A program made the position numbers and the translations under genes. Under the pieces are notes generated by a model that worked only from the letters and a program-made list of their open reading frames with translations, did no database searches and had not been told where the DNA came from. Source: Xenorhabdus ehlersii (GTDB lineage: Bacteria; Pseudomonadota; Gammaproteobacteria; Enterobacterales; Enterobacteriaceae). From it: 64,000 nucleotides of DNA. Shown here piece after piece: positions 20,853-29,625 of the stretch (its first letter is position 1; every line of letters starts with the position of its first letter). The stretch is from the NCBI RefSeq assembly GCF_003610465.1, contig NZ_RAQI01000002.1, positions 806,001 through 870,000 of the forward strand, read 5' to 3'.

Positions 20853-21263
20853 CTTGCCCGGTATCTCCTGAATAAACAGTCATAAGTAACATTAAATTTT
20901 ATCTGTTATTTATAACATCAAAATTGAATCGTTTCAGTTAAAATTACAACCCGATCGATCATTGTGTTAACGCAACCTAAAAGTAAGAATATGCAACGGA
21001 ATAATTTCTTATTAGATGACTAAAATCAATCTGAACCAAAGTAAGTAGTTACTAGCCGGAGGAATATATCAGTGTCAGTCGTTGTCGGAGTGGGTGTCAT
21101 CAACTCCCTACAGGCAGGTTTTCTCAGATAACCTGCTCTACCTTTATATGCAAAATGCGACAAAAGAAATTTAATTATTTTTCTTAATTATTTGTTTACA
21201 CATATAATTTATTTATGTATCGTTGCGCTAGTACAAAGTAACACCATTCATCAGGGAGTCTAT
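20853..21263. other. Intergenic region between fruK and mtr, with tandem hairpins
   Basis: About 410 bases without a gene. At 21091-21112 GGAGT and AACTCC form one stem and at 21113-21140 GCAGGTT and AACCTGC form another, giving back-to-back hairpins like a small structured RNA or a leader. The second lacks a strong T run. No recognised RNA family could be assigned by eye. Confidence 0.35.
21214..21240 (+). promoter_or_regulatory. Candidate TrpR/TyrR control region of mtr
   Basis: GCGCTAGTACAAAGTAAC contains a CTAGTAC half-site typical of TrpR operators. It lies 24 bases before mtr, where E. coli mtr is repressed by TrpR and activated by TyrR. Only half of the palindrome is convincing. Confidence 0.3.
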
Positions 21264-22508
21264 ATGACCATTGAGGTAACGCAAAATTTGAAACGCCCCT
21301 CTATATTTGGTGGCGCTATGATCATTGCCGGTACTGCTGTCGGCGCAGGTATGTTTTCCATTCCGATTGTCACATCAGGTGTCTGGTTTACAGGATCAAT
21401 CATTTTGCTGTTGTATACCTGTACATGCATGTATTTCTCTGGTCTGATGATTCTGGAAGCCAATATGAATTACCCTACTGGTTCCAGTTTCCATACTGTT
21501 ACCAAGGATTTACTAGGCAAAGGCTGGTGTTCTCTCAATGACTTATCCATTGCCTTCGTTCTGTATATATTAACCTATGCTTATATTTCAGCAGGTGGTT
21601 CAATACTTTCTCACAATATCGAGAGCATTATTCCGCTACCTCAATCAATAGCTGGATTATGTTTTGCCTTTATTGTTGCCTTTATTGTTTGGGTATCGAC
21701 TAAGGCAGTAGATCGCTTAAGCACTATCTTGATAGGTGGCATGGTGATTACCTTTATTATGTCTGTCGGCGGTATGTTTACCGAAGTTAAGCCAGCTATC
21801 TTATTTGATCAAGCCAATACCAATTCAGACTATTTACCCTATGCTTTAATCTCCTTGCCTTATTTGCTAGCCTCATTCGGCTATCACGGTAACGTTCCGG
21901 GGCTAGTTAAGTATTACCATAAAGACAGTAAAGCCGTCACACACAGCTTGCTATACGGGACATTAATAACGTTAGCGATTTACATATTATGGCAGTACGT
22001 CATTCAGGGAAATATTCCACGTGAAGTCTTTAAGCAAATCATTGCTGATGGGGGTAATATTGGTAACCTATTGCAGCAGATGGATAATACTTCTGATAAT
22101 ACGACAATAACCCAATTCTTAAATGCCTTCTCATATATGGCTTTAGCGAGTTCATTCTTAGGCGTATCATTAGGATTGTTTGATTATCTGGCAGACTGCT
22201 TTAAATTTGACGATACTCGCAATGGTCGTTTTAAAACAGCACTGATTACATTCGTTCCTCCGACTATATTGTCACTCATTTTTCCAAACGGTTTCCTATA
22301 CGCAATCGGTTTTGCTGGACTGGCAGCAACCATTTGGGCAGTTATTGTTCCGGCTTTAATGGCCCGAGCAAGCCGTAAACGCTTTCCAACATCCAGCTAT
22401 CGGGCTCCAGGCGGTAATTTTTTGATTGTCTTTGTTATCCTATTCGGTTTGATAAATGTGCTAGCACACATTCTCTCTTTGTTTGATTTGTTGCCAGTTT
22501 ATCGTTAA
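21264..22508 (+). CDS. mtr: Tryptophan-specific transporter Mtr
   Basis: A 414-residue, 11-helix aromatic amino acid permease, the same length as E. coli Mtr and colinear with it: GTAVGAGMFSIP, HSGLMILEANMNYP-like block, LLGKGW, SIAFVLYILTYAYISAGGSIL, PYLLASFGYHGNVPGL and PNGFLYAIGFAGLAATIWAVIVPALMARASRKRF. Mtr rather than TyrP is favoured by these blocks. I use ATG 21264, preceded by GGGAG. An upstream extension from 21192 is hydrophobic, unmatched and would cover the promoter. Confidence 0.93.
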   Translation: MTIEVTQNLKRPSIFGGAMIIAGTAVGAGMFSIPIVTSGVWFTGSIILLLYTCTCMYFSGLMILEANMNYPTGSSFHTVTKDLLGKGWCSLNDLSIAFVLYILTYAYISAGGSILSHNIESIIPLPQSIAGLCFAFIVAFIVWVSTKAVDRLSTILIGGMVITFIMSVGGMFTEVKPAILFDQANTNSDYLPYALISLPYLLASFGYHGNVPGLVKYYHKDSKAVTHSLLYGTLITLAIYILWQYVIQGNIPREVFKQIIADGGNIGNLLQQMDNTSDNTTITQFLNAFSYMALASSFLGVSLGLFDYLADCFKFDDTRNGRFKTALITFVPPTILSLIFPNGFLYAIGFAGLAATIWAVIVPALMARASRKRFPTSSYRAPGGNFLIVFVILFGLINVLAHILSLFDLLPVYR

Positions 22509-22521
22509 TGTTTTCCTTCCA

Positions 22522-22541
22522 CCCCAGTATTTTTACTGGGG
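22522..22541 (+). terminator. Terminator of mtr
   Basis: CCCCAGTA pairs perfectly with TACTGGGG across a T4 loop, 13 bases after the stop. The tail CATTCATTC is only moderately T-rich. Confidence 0.65.
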
Positions 22542-22638
22542 CATTCATTCACCTCTTGCCTAATAGGCCAACTGCGAGTAATTTTGTCGCCATTTAAATA
22601 TTCATTCCACTATTTCCTTGTTTCTACGGAAGGTATCT

Positions 22639-23211
22639 ATGGCTAAAGCCAATGAAATTAAGCGCGGCGCTGCAATCAACTACAATGGAAAGCTATTATT
22701 AGTTAAAGACATCGATATTCAATCACCCAGCGCACGCGGCGCCAGCACGCTATATAAGATGCGTTTTACTGACATTCGTACCGGTCAGAAAGTGGAAGAA
22801 CGTTTCAAAGGTGATGACATTCTTGAAACCATCACATTGACCCGCCGTAGCGTAAGTTTTTCCTATATTGATGGTGATGAATATATCTTTATGGATGACG
22901 AAGATTTCACCCCTTATCACTTCAAAAAAGATCAAATCGAAGAAGAACTGCTATTTATTCCCGAAAAAGGTTTACCAGGAATGCAGGTCCTGACAATGGA
23001 TGGGCAATTGTTAGCGCTTGAATTGCCTCAGACTGTTGATATGGTCATTGAAGAAACATCACCAGGTATTAAGGGTGCATCAGCGAGTGCTCGCACTAAA
23101 CCGGCTAAAATGAGTACAGGATTGACTATTCAAGTTCCTGAATACTTGAGTTCTGGTGAAAAAATCCGCATTCATATTGCAGAGCGTCGCTATATGGGAC
23201 GTTGTGACTAA
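22639..23211 (+). CDS. efpL: Elongation factor P-like protein EfpL (YeiP)
   Basis: A 190-residue EF-P paralogue, the same length as E. coli YeiP, which helps ribosomes past stalling motifs. The N-terminal KOW-like domain carries the arginine-tipped loop SPSARGAS in place of the modified lysine of EF-P, the signature of EfpL. Two OB domains follow, with the conserved closing [15 protein letters not shown]. Start ATG 22639 has AAGGT eight bases upstream. The longer frame from 22618 adds seven unmatched residues. Confidence 0.95.
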   Translation: MAKANEIKRGAAINYNGKLLLVKDIDIQSPSARGASTLYKMRFTDIRTGQKVEERFKGDDILETITLTRRSVSFSYIDGDEYIFMDDEDFTPYHFKKDQIEEELLFIPEKGLPGMQVLTMDGQLLALELPQTVDMVIEETSPGIKGASASARTKPAKMSTGLTIQVPEYLSSGEKIRIHIAERRYMGRCD

Positions 23212-23227
23212 TTCTTTATCCTTAAAT

Positions 23228-23277
23228 ATGAGTTGCTCTTTTGACGAGAATAACACTCGATGCAAAGAGCAACTCAT
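23228..23277. terminator. Long bidirectional hairpin between efpL and the mini-pilin gene
   Basis: ATGAGTTGCTCTTT pairs with AAAGAGCAACTCAT, with an inner CGAG/CTCG stem. No strong T run follows, so termination is inferred from its position between convergent stops. Confidence 0.6.
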
Positions 23278-23288
23278 CATCTTTGAAG

Positions 23289-23600
23289 TTAGAAGTAATC
23301 CACATTAACAATTGCCACACGTTTCTGATTATCAGTCCACTTCACTCTGGAAACACCTATGTTACCAGGAAGCATAACATCGCCTTTCGTTTTGTGAATT
23401 GAAATGATGTGTTTAACAGTGAGATTTTTACCTAATCGATAGCAAGAGATGTTAGCTTGAGTGTTCGATATAACAACTTGACATCCTGGATCAACAATCG
23501 CACCTGAAAACCGAATGATTCCTCCTTTAGATTCGGCATATCCATAAGAAAGCCATGAAACCAATAAACAACTCATTAACAGCTTAAGATAATTTTTCAT
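23289..23600 (-). CDS. Small secreted mini-pilin-like protein
   Basis: A 103-residue protein with a signal peptide (MKNYLKLLMSCLLVSWLSYGYA, cleavage after YA). The mature 80 residues open like a chaperone-usher pilin, GGIIRFSGAIVDPGCQV, with a second cysteine (ISCYR) for the pilin disulphide, and end VAIVNVDYF with the penultimate tyrosine typical of subunits. A normal pilin is about twice as long, so the middle strands are missing. No usher or chaperone is nearby. The gene to its right (23888-24223) is a diverged paralogue in the same orientation. Function unknown. Confidence 0.75.
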   Translation of the reverse strand: MKNYLKLLMSCLLVSWLSYGYAESKGGIIRFSGAIVDPGCQVVISNTQANISCYRLGKNLTVKHIISIHKTKGDVMLPGNIGVSRVKWTDNQKRVAIVNVDYF

Positions 23601-23887
23601 GGTTACCTCACTTTCGTTTTTCCATTAACTAAAACTCAGCTACCTTTTATTCCTTCATCTCCATAATAACTATTTCACGTAAGAAAAATACGACATTGAG
23701 AACTTTTATTGATAAATATCAAAAGTAATTTTTTAATTAAAAAATAGGCACACTATTTTTATTGATTAATTAACAAAACTGTTATTAATAATCATTATTA
23801 GAACTAAATCACAGATAAGTTTATTGATTTTATTTTATATTATATTATTTAGCTAAAATAAATAATTATTATACTTTTATGTAACAT
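23601..23887. other. AT-rich spacer between the two mini-pilin genes
   Basis: 287 bases, strongly AT-rich, with no reading frame. It should hold the promoter of the 23289 gene; nothing more specific is visible. Confidence 0.4.
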
Positions 23888-24223
23888 TTAATGATAAGTT
23901 ATAGTAACAATACCCAATTTCTTATTTTTTCCGACCCATTTTATTTCTTCTGTTCCAATATGTTTTTCAATAGATAATGGAGTCTTTCTATCCTTTTGAT
24001 ATTCTATGTTTTTTTCTTTAATTAACTGTTTACCATTATACCAGCAGACCATTTCAGTATGCTCTTTATCCCAATTAAGTTGGCATGGAGACTCAACGAT
24101 AGCACCATGGAAGTAAATAGTTCCAGAACTGGAGGATGATGAAGAATTCGCCATTACAGGATAATAAGATAAAGACATGAACAAAAAAGTCGTCATTTTT
24201 CGTAACATTCGCAACATAAGCAT
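23888..24223 (-). CDS. Second mini-pilin-like secreted protein, paralogue of the 23289 gene
   Basis: A 111-residue protein with an N-terminal signal peptide (core TTFLFMSLSYYPVMA), a run of seven serines, then GTIYFHGAIVESPCQL, which is the same pilin entry motif as its neighbour. A second cysteine follows (MVCWYNGK), and the closing IVTITYH is again pilin-like. ATG at 24223 is only four bases after GGAGG; ATG at 24217 is better spaced. The two genes are separated by 287 very AT-rich bases and presumably arose by duplication. No pilus assembly genes are in the window. Confidence 0.7.
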   Translation of the reverse strand: MLMLRMLRKMTTFLFMSLSYYPVMANSSSSSSSGTIYFHGAIVESPCQLNWDKEHTEMVCWYNGKQLIKEKNIEYQKDRKTPLSIEKHIGTEEIKWVGKNKKLGIVTITYH

Positions 24224-24689
24224 TCAACCTCCACGACAAGTGTTATTATCTTTTTTTCAACTTTAGCCCCGCGCTAATTTGAAAACCAGATAATGGTGTA
24301 ACGCTCTGCCATATAACGATATAACGTCAAATGAAACTTTTTCTTTATACTTTTTGTTAACTCGAACCACAATTCGATATAATATTCTGATAAGTTAGAA
24401 TATGATAAAATCAATTGATAGTTATTTAATAATAGTCAGGCGCTGACATTGCATCAAATATATATTATCGGTACTGCCGTGGGGTTTTAGCTATTTTTCC
24501 GATATCATAAAACTATTTACATATTTGACAACAATAAAGTTTAGCGATGAACTATACAAATATACTGATATAACCACACCTTAACCACGGCATCTGATGG
24601 TGATTACGCTTTCTCATAAATTTTGTTATAGTCCCTTCCCAAGTTAATTTGTCTACCAAACTCCACTTTACGTGTTAAATAGGTATCTC
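24224..24689. other. AT-rich spacer between the mini-pilin gene and lpxT
   Basis: 466 bases of divergent promoter region without a credible reading frame. TTGACA occurs at about 24530, but no well-spaced -10 box follows it. Confidence 0.35.
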
Positions 24690-25394
24690 ATGACTCGCAG
24701 TCACCCGTTTGCTATATTTATTCTCAATATCCTTGGTATTGCTCTGTTTCTCTCATGGTATTTGCCTGAGAATCACGGCTTTTGGTTCCATCTTGATTCC
24801 GCTATTTTTTATTTTTTTAATGAAAAATTATTACCAGATTCGAAATTTTCCCTATTTGTCGCTATCGCGAATGTTAGGGCATTCGATGTCATATCACTTT
24901 TATGCATGGGCTTACTTTATTACAGCGCATTTCGCAAACAGGATCACGTCGGCAAGCGCCGACTTTTCATGATTGGTTTAGTCATGCTTATCTCTGCCGT
25001 TATCATTAATCAAATAGGCCATCAAATTCCCGTCAGCCGACCAAGCCCAACGCTGACATTTGAAAATGTTAATCGCATAAACGAAATGACCAGTTGGCAT
25101 ACAAAAGATTCCTCCAAAGACAGTTTCCCTGGTGATCACGGTTTAATGCTCTTAATTTTCAGCAGCTTCATTCTGCGTTATATCTCCCGCAGTGCATTCT
25201 GCATTGCTCTACTGATTATGGTCGCTTTTGCTCTTCCCCGTATTATGGCAGGTGCTCACTGGTTTACAGATATTGCAGTAGGTTCTTTATCTTTAACATT
25301 GATCGGCATGAGCTGGATATTACTAACCCCATTAAGTGATATTATGGCAGCATGGCTAGACAAAAAATTACCGCATATTAAACGCGATAATTAA
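24690..25394 (+). CDS. lpxT: Lipid A 1-diphosphate synthase LpxT (PAP2 family)
   Basis: A 234-residue inner-membrane PAP2-family phosphotransferase that adds phosphate from undecaprenyl pyrophosphate to the 1-position of lipid A. The catalytic motifs are PVSRPSPTLTF (C1), DSFPGDHGLMLL (C2) and RIMAGAHWFTDIAVG (C3), with about six membrane helices. It matches E. coli LpxT (YeiU) in length. I prefer ATG 24690 to the GTG at 24672. In E. coli lpxT likewise lies between the yeiP and spr genes. Confidence 0.92.
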   Translation: MTRSHPFAIFILNILGIALFLSWYLPENHGFWFHLDSAIFYFFNEKLLPDSKFSLFVAIANVRAFDVISLLCMGLLYYSAFRKQDHVGKRRLFMIGLVMLISAVIINQIGHQIPVSRPSPTLTFENVNRINEMTSWHTKDSSKDSFPGDHGLMLLIFSSFILRYISRSAFCIALLIMVAFALPRIMAGAHWFTDIAVGSLSLTLIGMSWILLTPLSDIMAAWLDKKLPHIKRDN

Positions 25395-25402
25395 GCTCAT
25401 AA

Positions 25403-25433
25403 TATTGAGGAGATGCCTGTTATCTCCTCAATA
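25403..25433 (+). terminator. Hairpin downstream of lpxT
   Basis: TATTGAGGAGA pairs with TCTCCTCAATA eight bases after the lpxT stop. It lacks a clear T tract, so termination is probable rather than certain. Confidence 0.5.
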
Positions 25434-25738
25434 CCATCTCATATTTACCAAAACAGTATAAAATAGTAACAAATCATTCTAACCTATTAGTTCTTAATCT
25501 AATTTTTTGTAAAGAACTCTTTTTGTCTCTCGCTTTTTACTAATGATTTCAGTAATCTTTCCTGCGTCCTGTTTATTAAAATAATATGTTTTGTAAAGAT
25601 AATAATAAAACGTGTTGCTTAGCACACTTTATGGACAGAAAATTTGTTAATTCACCCTACTCTGACTAGGCTTTAGAACATTTAGTGTTTTCATGGTGGT
25701 GATAAATCACGTCAAGGACTGCAAGGAAAAATCAATAA
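25434..25738 (+). other. Intergenic region before mepS
   Basis: 305 bases of AT-rich DNA with no reading frame. It should contain the mepS promoter and 5' UTR; no specific site could be picked with confidence. Confidence 0.35.
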
Positions 25739-26326
25739 ATGGTTAAATCTAAACCAACACTGAGATACATCTTGCGGCTGATCCCCGCAATTATAGCCGC
25801 AGTAGCACTGACCGCATGTAGTTCGCCAGATTCTAACCTACGCAATAAACAAACTGAGACGCCTGCAGTAAACACGGGAAAGCATTATTTACTGCAAGCA
25901 TCTCAGGATGAATTTGAAACTCTGGTCAACAAGTTAGATATTAAGTCTAAAATACTCAATCAATACGCTGACTGGAAAGGTGTAGCCTATCGGCTTGGTG
26001 GAAATACCAAACGCGGTATCGATTGTTCTGCTTTTGTGCAACGTACTTTTCATGATCAATTTGGTATGGAGTTACCACGTTCCACATTAGAACAACAAAA
26101 TATAGGACAAACCATTAGTCGCTCTAAATTGCGGGCGGGTGACTTGGTACTGTTTAAGACAGGGGTTCGCAGGCGCCATGTCGGTATCTACATCGGCAAT
26201 AATCAGTTTGTCCATGCTTCAACCAGTAATGGGGTTATCGTTTCCAAATTGACCGATACTTACTGGAGTAAACGCTACTATGGTGCAAGGCGGGTGTTAT
26301 CAGATAACATAGAAGCCTCGATTTGA
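25739..26326 (+). CDS. mepS: Murein DD-endopeptidase MepS (Spr), NlpC/P60 lipoprotein
   Basis: A 195-residue lipoprotein hydrolase that cuts D-Ala-mDAP crosslinks to open the peptidoglycan mesh for growth. The lipobox is LTAC with Cys27. The NlpC/P60 catalytic triad is Cys96 (GIDCSAF), His147 (RRRHVGIY) and His159 (FVHAST), with the same spacings as E. coli Spr. Its level in E. coli is set by NlpI-Prc proteolysis. The start ATG follows an AAGGAAAAATC site. Confidence 0.96.
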   Translation: MVKSKPTLRYILRLIPAIIAAVALTACSSPDSNLRNKQTETPAVNTGKHYLLQASQDEFETLVNKLDIKSKILNQYADWKGVAYRLGGNTKRGIDCSAFVQRTFHDQFGMELPRSTLEQQNIGQTISRSKLRAGDLVLFKTGVRRRHVGIYIGNNQFVHASTSNGVIVSKLTDTYWSKRYYGARRVLSDNIEASI

Positions 26327-26372
26327 CCGACACCTAACGTGTTTTATGACTGAATTTTCCCTTGCAGGCATT

Positions 26373-26403
26373 AAAAAACGCTTCTATTTAAGAAGCGTTT
26401 TTT
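26373..26403. terminator. Terminator between mepS and yejG
   Basis: AAAAAACGCTTC pairs with GAAGCGTTTTTT around TATTTA. It is symmetrical and serves the convergent mepS and yejG. Confidence 0.9.
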
Positions 26404-26417
26404 ATCAATGGGTAAAA

Positions 26418-26762
26418 TCATAGTGGATACAGCGCAGTTATATTTTCTGCAATTGCAGCGCCTAACGTCTTTAAACGACATATCACTGCACTCTCATCTT
26501 CCTTAGCAAAGAACAAACAGGGTTCTCCTTCCCATTCAATCACAGCACTCGGTATCTGCATATCAGCAATAGACTGATTTATAACATGCAAAATTTCCCG
26601 TGCTTCTTCGCCTTCATGGCTTAATAATTTCAGCCCCATTAGGCTATTTCCTAAATCTGTATCTTCTGCTGGCAAAATCTCAACTTTTGTACCAACGAAG
26701 CCAGTTGACCACCGATAACTTTGCGGCAGTCTGTGTACTACCGAAAGTTGGATATTATTCAC
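26418..26762 (-). CDS. yejG: YejG family protein
   Basis: A 114-residue cytoplasmic protein matching E. coli YejG in length and blocks: QLSVVHRLPQSYRWSTGF, LKLLSHEGEEA, EWEGEPCLFF and CRLKTLGAAIAE. The biochemical role is not established. In E. coli it sits beside bcr, as it nearly does here. It contains no signal peptide or membrane segment. Confidence 0.9.
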   Translation of the reverse strand: MNNIQLSVVHRLPQSYRWSTGFVGTKVEILPAEDTDLGNSLMGLKLLSHEGEEAREILHVINQSIADMQIPSAVIEWEGEPCLFFAKEDESAVICRLKTLGAAIAENITALYPL

Positions 26763-27423
26763 GTATCATTCCTATCAGAAACAACATTAATACATCTAAC
26801 CACCAGCTGTAGATTATCGATTCGTCAAAACCGAATAACCACCCAACAAAAAAGTAAATAAAAGGTTAAAATAAAAATCGTGTTACTGCACTTACTTCAC
26901 TTCCTACTTCAAAAAAAGTGCGACCCAGCTCGCATTTTATATATATTTATACTGTTTAGGTAAAAAATTCAACTTATTTTTATGCAAAACAGCAACCTTT
27001 AATTCAAGATTTATTTACATATTTGTTTCTTTCAAACGTCATCGCGTGCCAATAAAACCACAATCTTTTTATTTACAATAGGTTAAATAATGATAACCCT
27101 ATAACCTTTCATAGTCATAAAATCATTATGTAAAATTAACAAAAAAGCAACATTCCAGCACTAACTGGATATGATAGTATTAAAAATTTCCTACATTTTT
27201 TGATGATTACTCGATATTTCCTGTTTATCAGGTTAATCAATAACCCTCTAAAGGCTCAGAGCACTTTAGGAAAAACACTTAAATAAATATTTTTTTATTC
27301 GCTACCAGAAAAAAGAACATCCGATAATAAACAAAAGGCCATCCCCCTATCGGCAGATGGCCTCTAAAAATATTTTATGCCTGAGCTTGATTACTCTCAG
27401 AGCATGACTATTTATGATGCTGA
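26763..27423. other. Large AT-rich intergenic region between yejG and bcr
   Basis: 661 bases with no plausible gene on either strand. Near the right end (27332-27370) AGGCCATC pairs with GATGGCCT and, on the minus strand, is followed by TTTTG, serving as terminator for bcr. The remaining 570 bases hold the yejG promoter and nothing else recognisable; a small RNA could be hidden here. Confidence 0.45.
27332..27370 (-). terminator. Terminator of bcr
   Basis: Minus-strand AGGCCATC...GATGGCCT stem with a T-rich tail, about 55 bases after the bcr stop. Confidence 0.7.
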
Positions 27424-28614
27424 TTATTTATACGACTTACTGTGTGCATAGATAATAAGCATCATTGCTAATGTCACGCATAATGCCATTGAGCCTACCA
27501 TCGGCCAAGCATTCTCCTCAGGCAATAGAGACAAAATAGCGCCCACCGATGCAGCAATACTAAAACGGATAGTTCCTGCTAGTGAAGAAACGGTTCCGGC
27601 CATGTGGGGATAATCGTCCAACACAACAGCCATAGTGTTAGACGTAATCATGGAAATTCCGCTGATATAAATGGCAACCCCCATAACCAGAGAAATAAAT
27701 CCCAGATCAAACAGGGTACTAAACAGTAGCCATAAGCCCACGACAAATTGAACAAACAGACCAATATGCAACATTTTTAATGGGCCATATTTACGTACAC
27801 ACTGGCTATTGATAGTTGCCATGATGAACAGAAAAATAATATTCAGCCCAAAATAGTAACCAAAATGCTGCGCAGGTACACCGTTCAGTTTGATGTACAC
27901 AAATGCACCAACACTGAGAAAAGAGAACATTCCAGCAAAGGAGAAACCACTAGCTAAGATGTAGCATAGTACCTGGCGTTGCCGAAACAGCATAACGAAC
28001 TGTCTTACAGTAGTTTTTAAGTTAAATTTCTGCCTTTTCTCTTTAGGTAATGTCTCTTCTATGAAGAGAGCCACCAGGGCAACAGTAATGACTGCAACCA
28101 GAGCAATCGACCAGAAAATAGCATGCCAGTTAAACCATACCATCAACATCCCACCCAACATAGGAGCCAATAAAGGTGCGATGATCATCACCAATGTCAC
28201 AAAAGACATACTGCGGGAAAATTCCTCTTTTGTGAACCTATCACGCATCAGAGCGTTGATAACAACACCGGCAGCCGCAGCAGAAAATCCATGTAAGAAA
28301 CGCATGGAAATAAAGGTATCAATATCTTGTGCCAAAGCACATGCAGAAGAAGAGATAGCAAAAACAATGACACCTCCCAAAATGACTGGCTTGCGTCCTA
28401 AGCTATCCGACATTGGCCCATAAATCATTTGACCAATAGCAAAGCCCAAAATATAGCTACTCAGCGTCATTTGTACCAGACCATCACTGACACCAAAACT
28501 CTCAGCGATCGTTGGCATACTCGGCAAATACATATCAATTGCCAATGGCATTAACATAGAAAGCAAACCAAGGATCAATACTAATCCCAAATAAGACGAA
28601 CGCTGTTGTTGCAC
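27424..28614 (-). CDS. bcr: Bcr/CflA-type multidrug efflux MFS transporter
   Basis: A 396-residue, 12-helix major facilitator of the DHA1 family. In E. coli Bcr exports bicyclomycin, sulfonamides and some dipeptides or cysteine. Matching blocks are LSMLMPLAIDMYLPSMP, ILGFAIGQMIYGPMSDSLGRKPV (motif A), VVINALMRDRFTKEEFSR, YILASGFSFAGMFSFLSVGAFVYI and PHMAGTVSSLAGTIRF. It lies 33 bases upstream of rsuA's stop in the same direction as in E. coli, so it is probably cotranscribed with rsuA. Confidence 0.93.
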   Translation of the reverse strand: MQQQRSSYLGLVLILGLLSMLMPLAIDMYLPSMPTIAESFGVSDGLVQMTLSSYILGFAIGQMIYGPMSDSLGRKPVILGGVIVFAISSSACALAQDIDTFISMRFLHGFSAAAAGVVINALMRDRFTKEEFSRSMSFVTLVMIIAPLLAPMLGGMLMVWFNWHAIFWSIALVAVITVALVALFIEETLPKEKRQKFNLKTTVRQFVMLFRQRQVLCYILASGFSFAGMFSFLSVGAFVYIKLNGVPAQHFGYYFGLNIIFLFIMATINSQCVRKYGPLKMLHIGLFVQFVVGLWLLFSTLFDLGFISLVMGVAIYISGISMITSNTMAVVLDDYPHMAGTVSSLAGTIRFSIAASVGAILSLLPEENAWPMVGSMALCVTLAMMLIIYAHSKSYK

Positions 28615-28647
28615 GCAGTTACTCCTGAATCAATTGAAGGATAAAAA

Positions 28648-29355
28648 TTAAGGGGTTGGCATTTGTATGCTGTTGATCTCATTATCAGTCAGCGCCCGAT
28701 ATTCTCCTGGCTCCAATACAGGATCGAGATAAATTTCGCCGATTCGCTCCCGATGAAGCGCAACAACATGATTCCCTACTGCGGCAAACATCCGTTTTAC
28801 TTGGTGATAACGTCCTTCGCTAATAGTCAAACGAACAAGTTGAGGCTCGATAATTTCCAGTTGGGCGGGTTTTGTCAGTGTTTTTTCCCCATTTAACTGC
28901 ACCCCTGCCAGAAATTTTTGCTCGGCATCTTCAGAGACTGGGTGTTCCAATGTCACAAGATAAGTTTTTTCGCAGTGATGCTTGGGGGATGTAATACGGT
29001 GTGACCATTGACCATCATCAGTCAACAAAACCAACCCTGTAGTGTCGATATCCAAACGCCCTGCTGAATGTAATTTATGAACCACAGGCTCATCGATAAA
29101 ATACAAAATTGTTGGGTTTGACGGATCATCGGTTGAACATACATATCCCTGGGGTTTATTCAGCATGAAATAACGAAGGCCATTGAGTTGTTGCAATATC
29201 GTGCCATCATAGGCAACTTGTTGATCGGGCCTCAATTTATAGGCTCCTGTTTTGATGATCTCATCATCGACAGTAACTAGCCCTGCCCGCAACTCGCGCC
29301 CTACATCGTTGCGGCTAATACCTAATTGTTGTGATAAAAATTTATCCAATCGCAT
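28648..29355 (-). CDS. rsuA: 16S rRNA pseudouridine(516) synthase RsuA
   Basis: A 235-residue enzyme modifying U516 of 16S rRNA. The S4 domain ([15 protein letters not shown]) leads into the catalytic core, with [12 protein letters not shown] and the aspartate motif [14 protein letters not shown], then [14 protein letters not shown] begin at ATG 29355. The 13-codon extension to 29394 is unmatched, and E. coli RsuA (231) starts at this methionine. Confidence 0.95.
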   Translation of the reverse strand: MRLDKFLSQQLGISRNDVGRELRAGLVTVDDEIIKTGAYKLRPDQQVAYDGTILQQLNGLRYFMLNKPQGYVCSTDDPSNPTILYFIDEPVVHKLHSAGRLDIDTTGLVLLTDDGQWSHRITSPKHHCEKTYLVTLEHPVSEDAEQKFLAGVQLNGEKTLTKPAQLEIIEPQLVRLTISEGRYHQVKRMFAAVGNHVVALHRERIGEIYLDPVLEPGEYRALTDNEINSIQMPTP

Positions 29356-29625
29356 GAATAGATGTACCTGACAAAAATAAACACATATGAACATGTCCTT
29401 GATATTATGAACAACTTCAAGGCCACTATTGGGATAAAAGAATAAACAGATAATTCATAGAAAAATCATCACATCAGTAACTATATCAACAATAAGTTAC
29501 ACGTTATAGCCCACCTGATCCTAGAAAAATAATGACGAATTATTTCTCGACGGCAGGCTTCAATGAAAAATGTTATTCTCTACCGTAATTATCTTTTACC
29601 TGATATTTGTGACAGTAACATAAAA

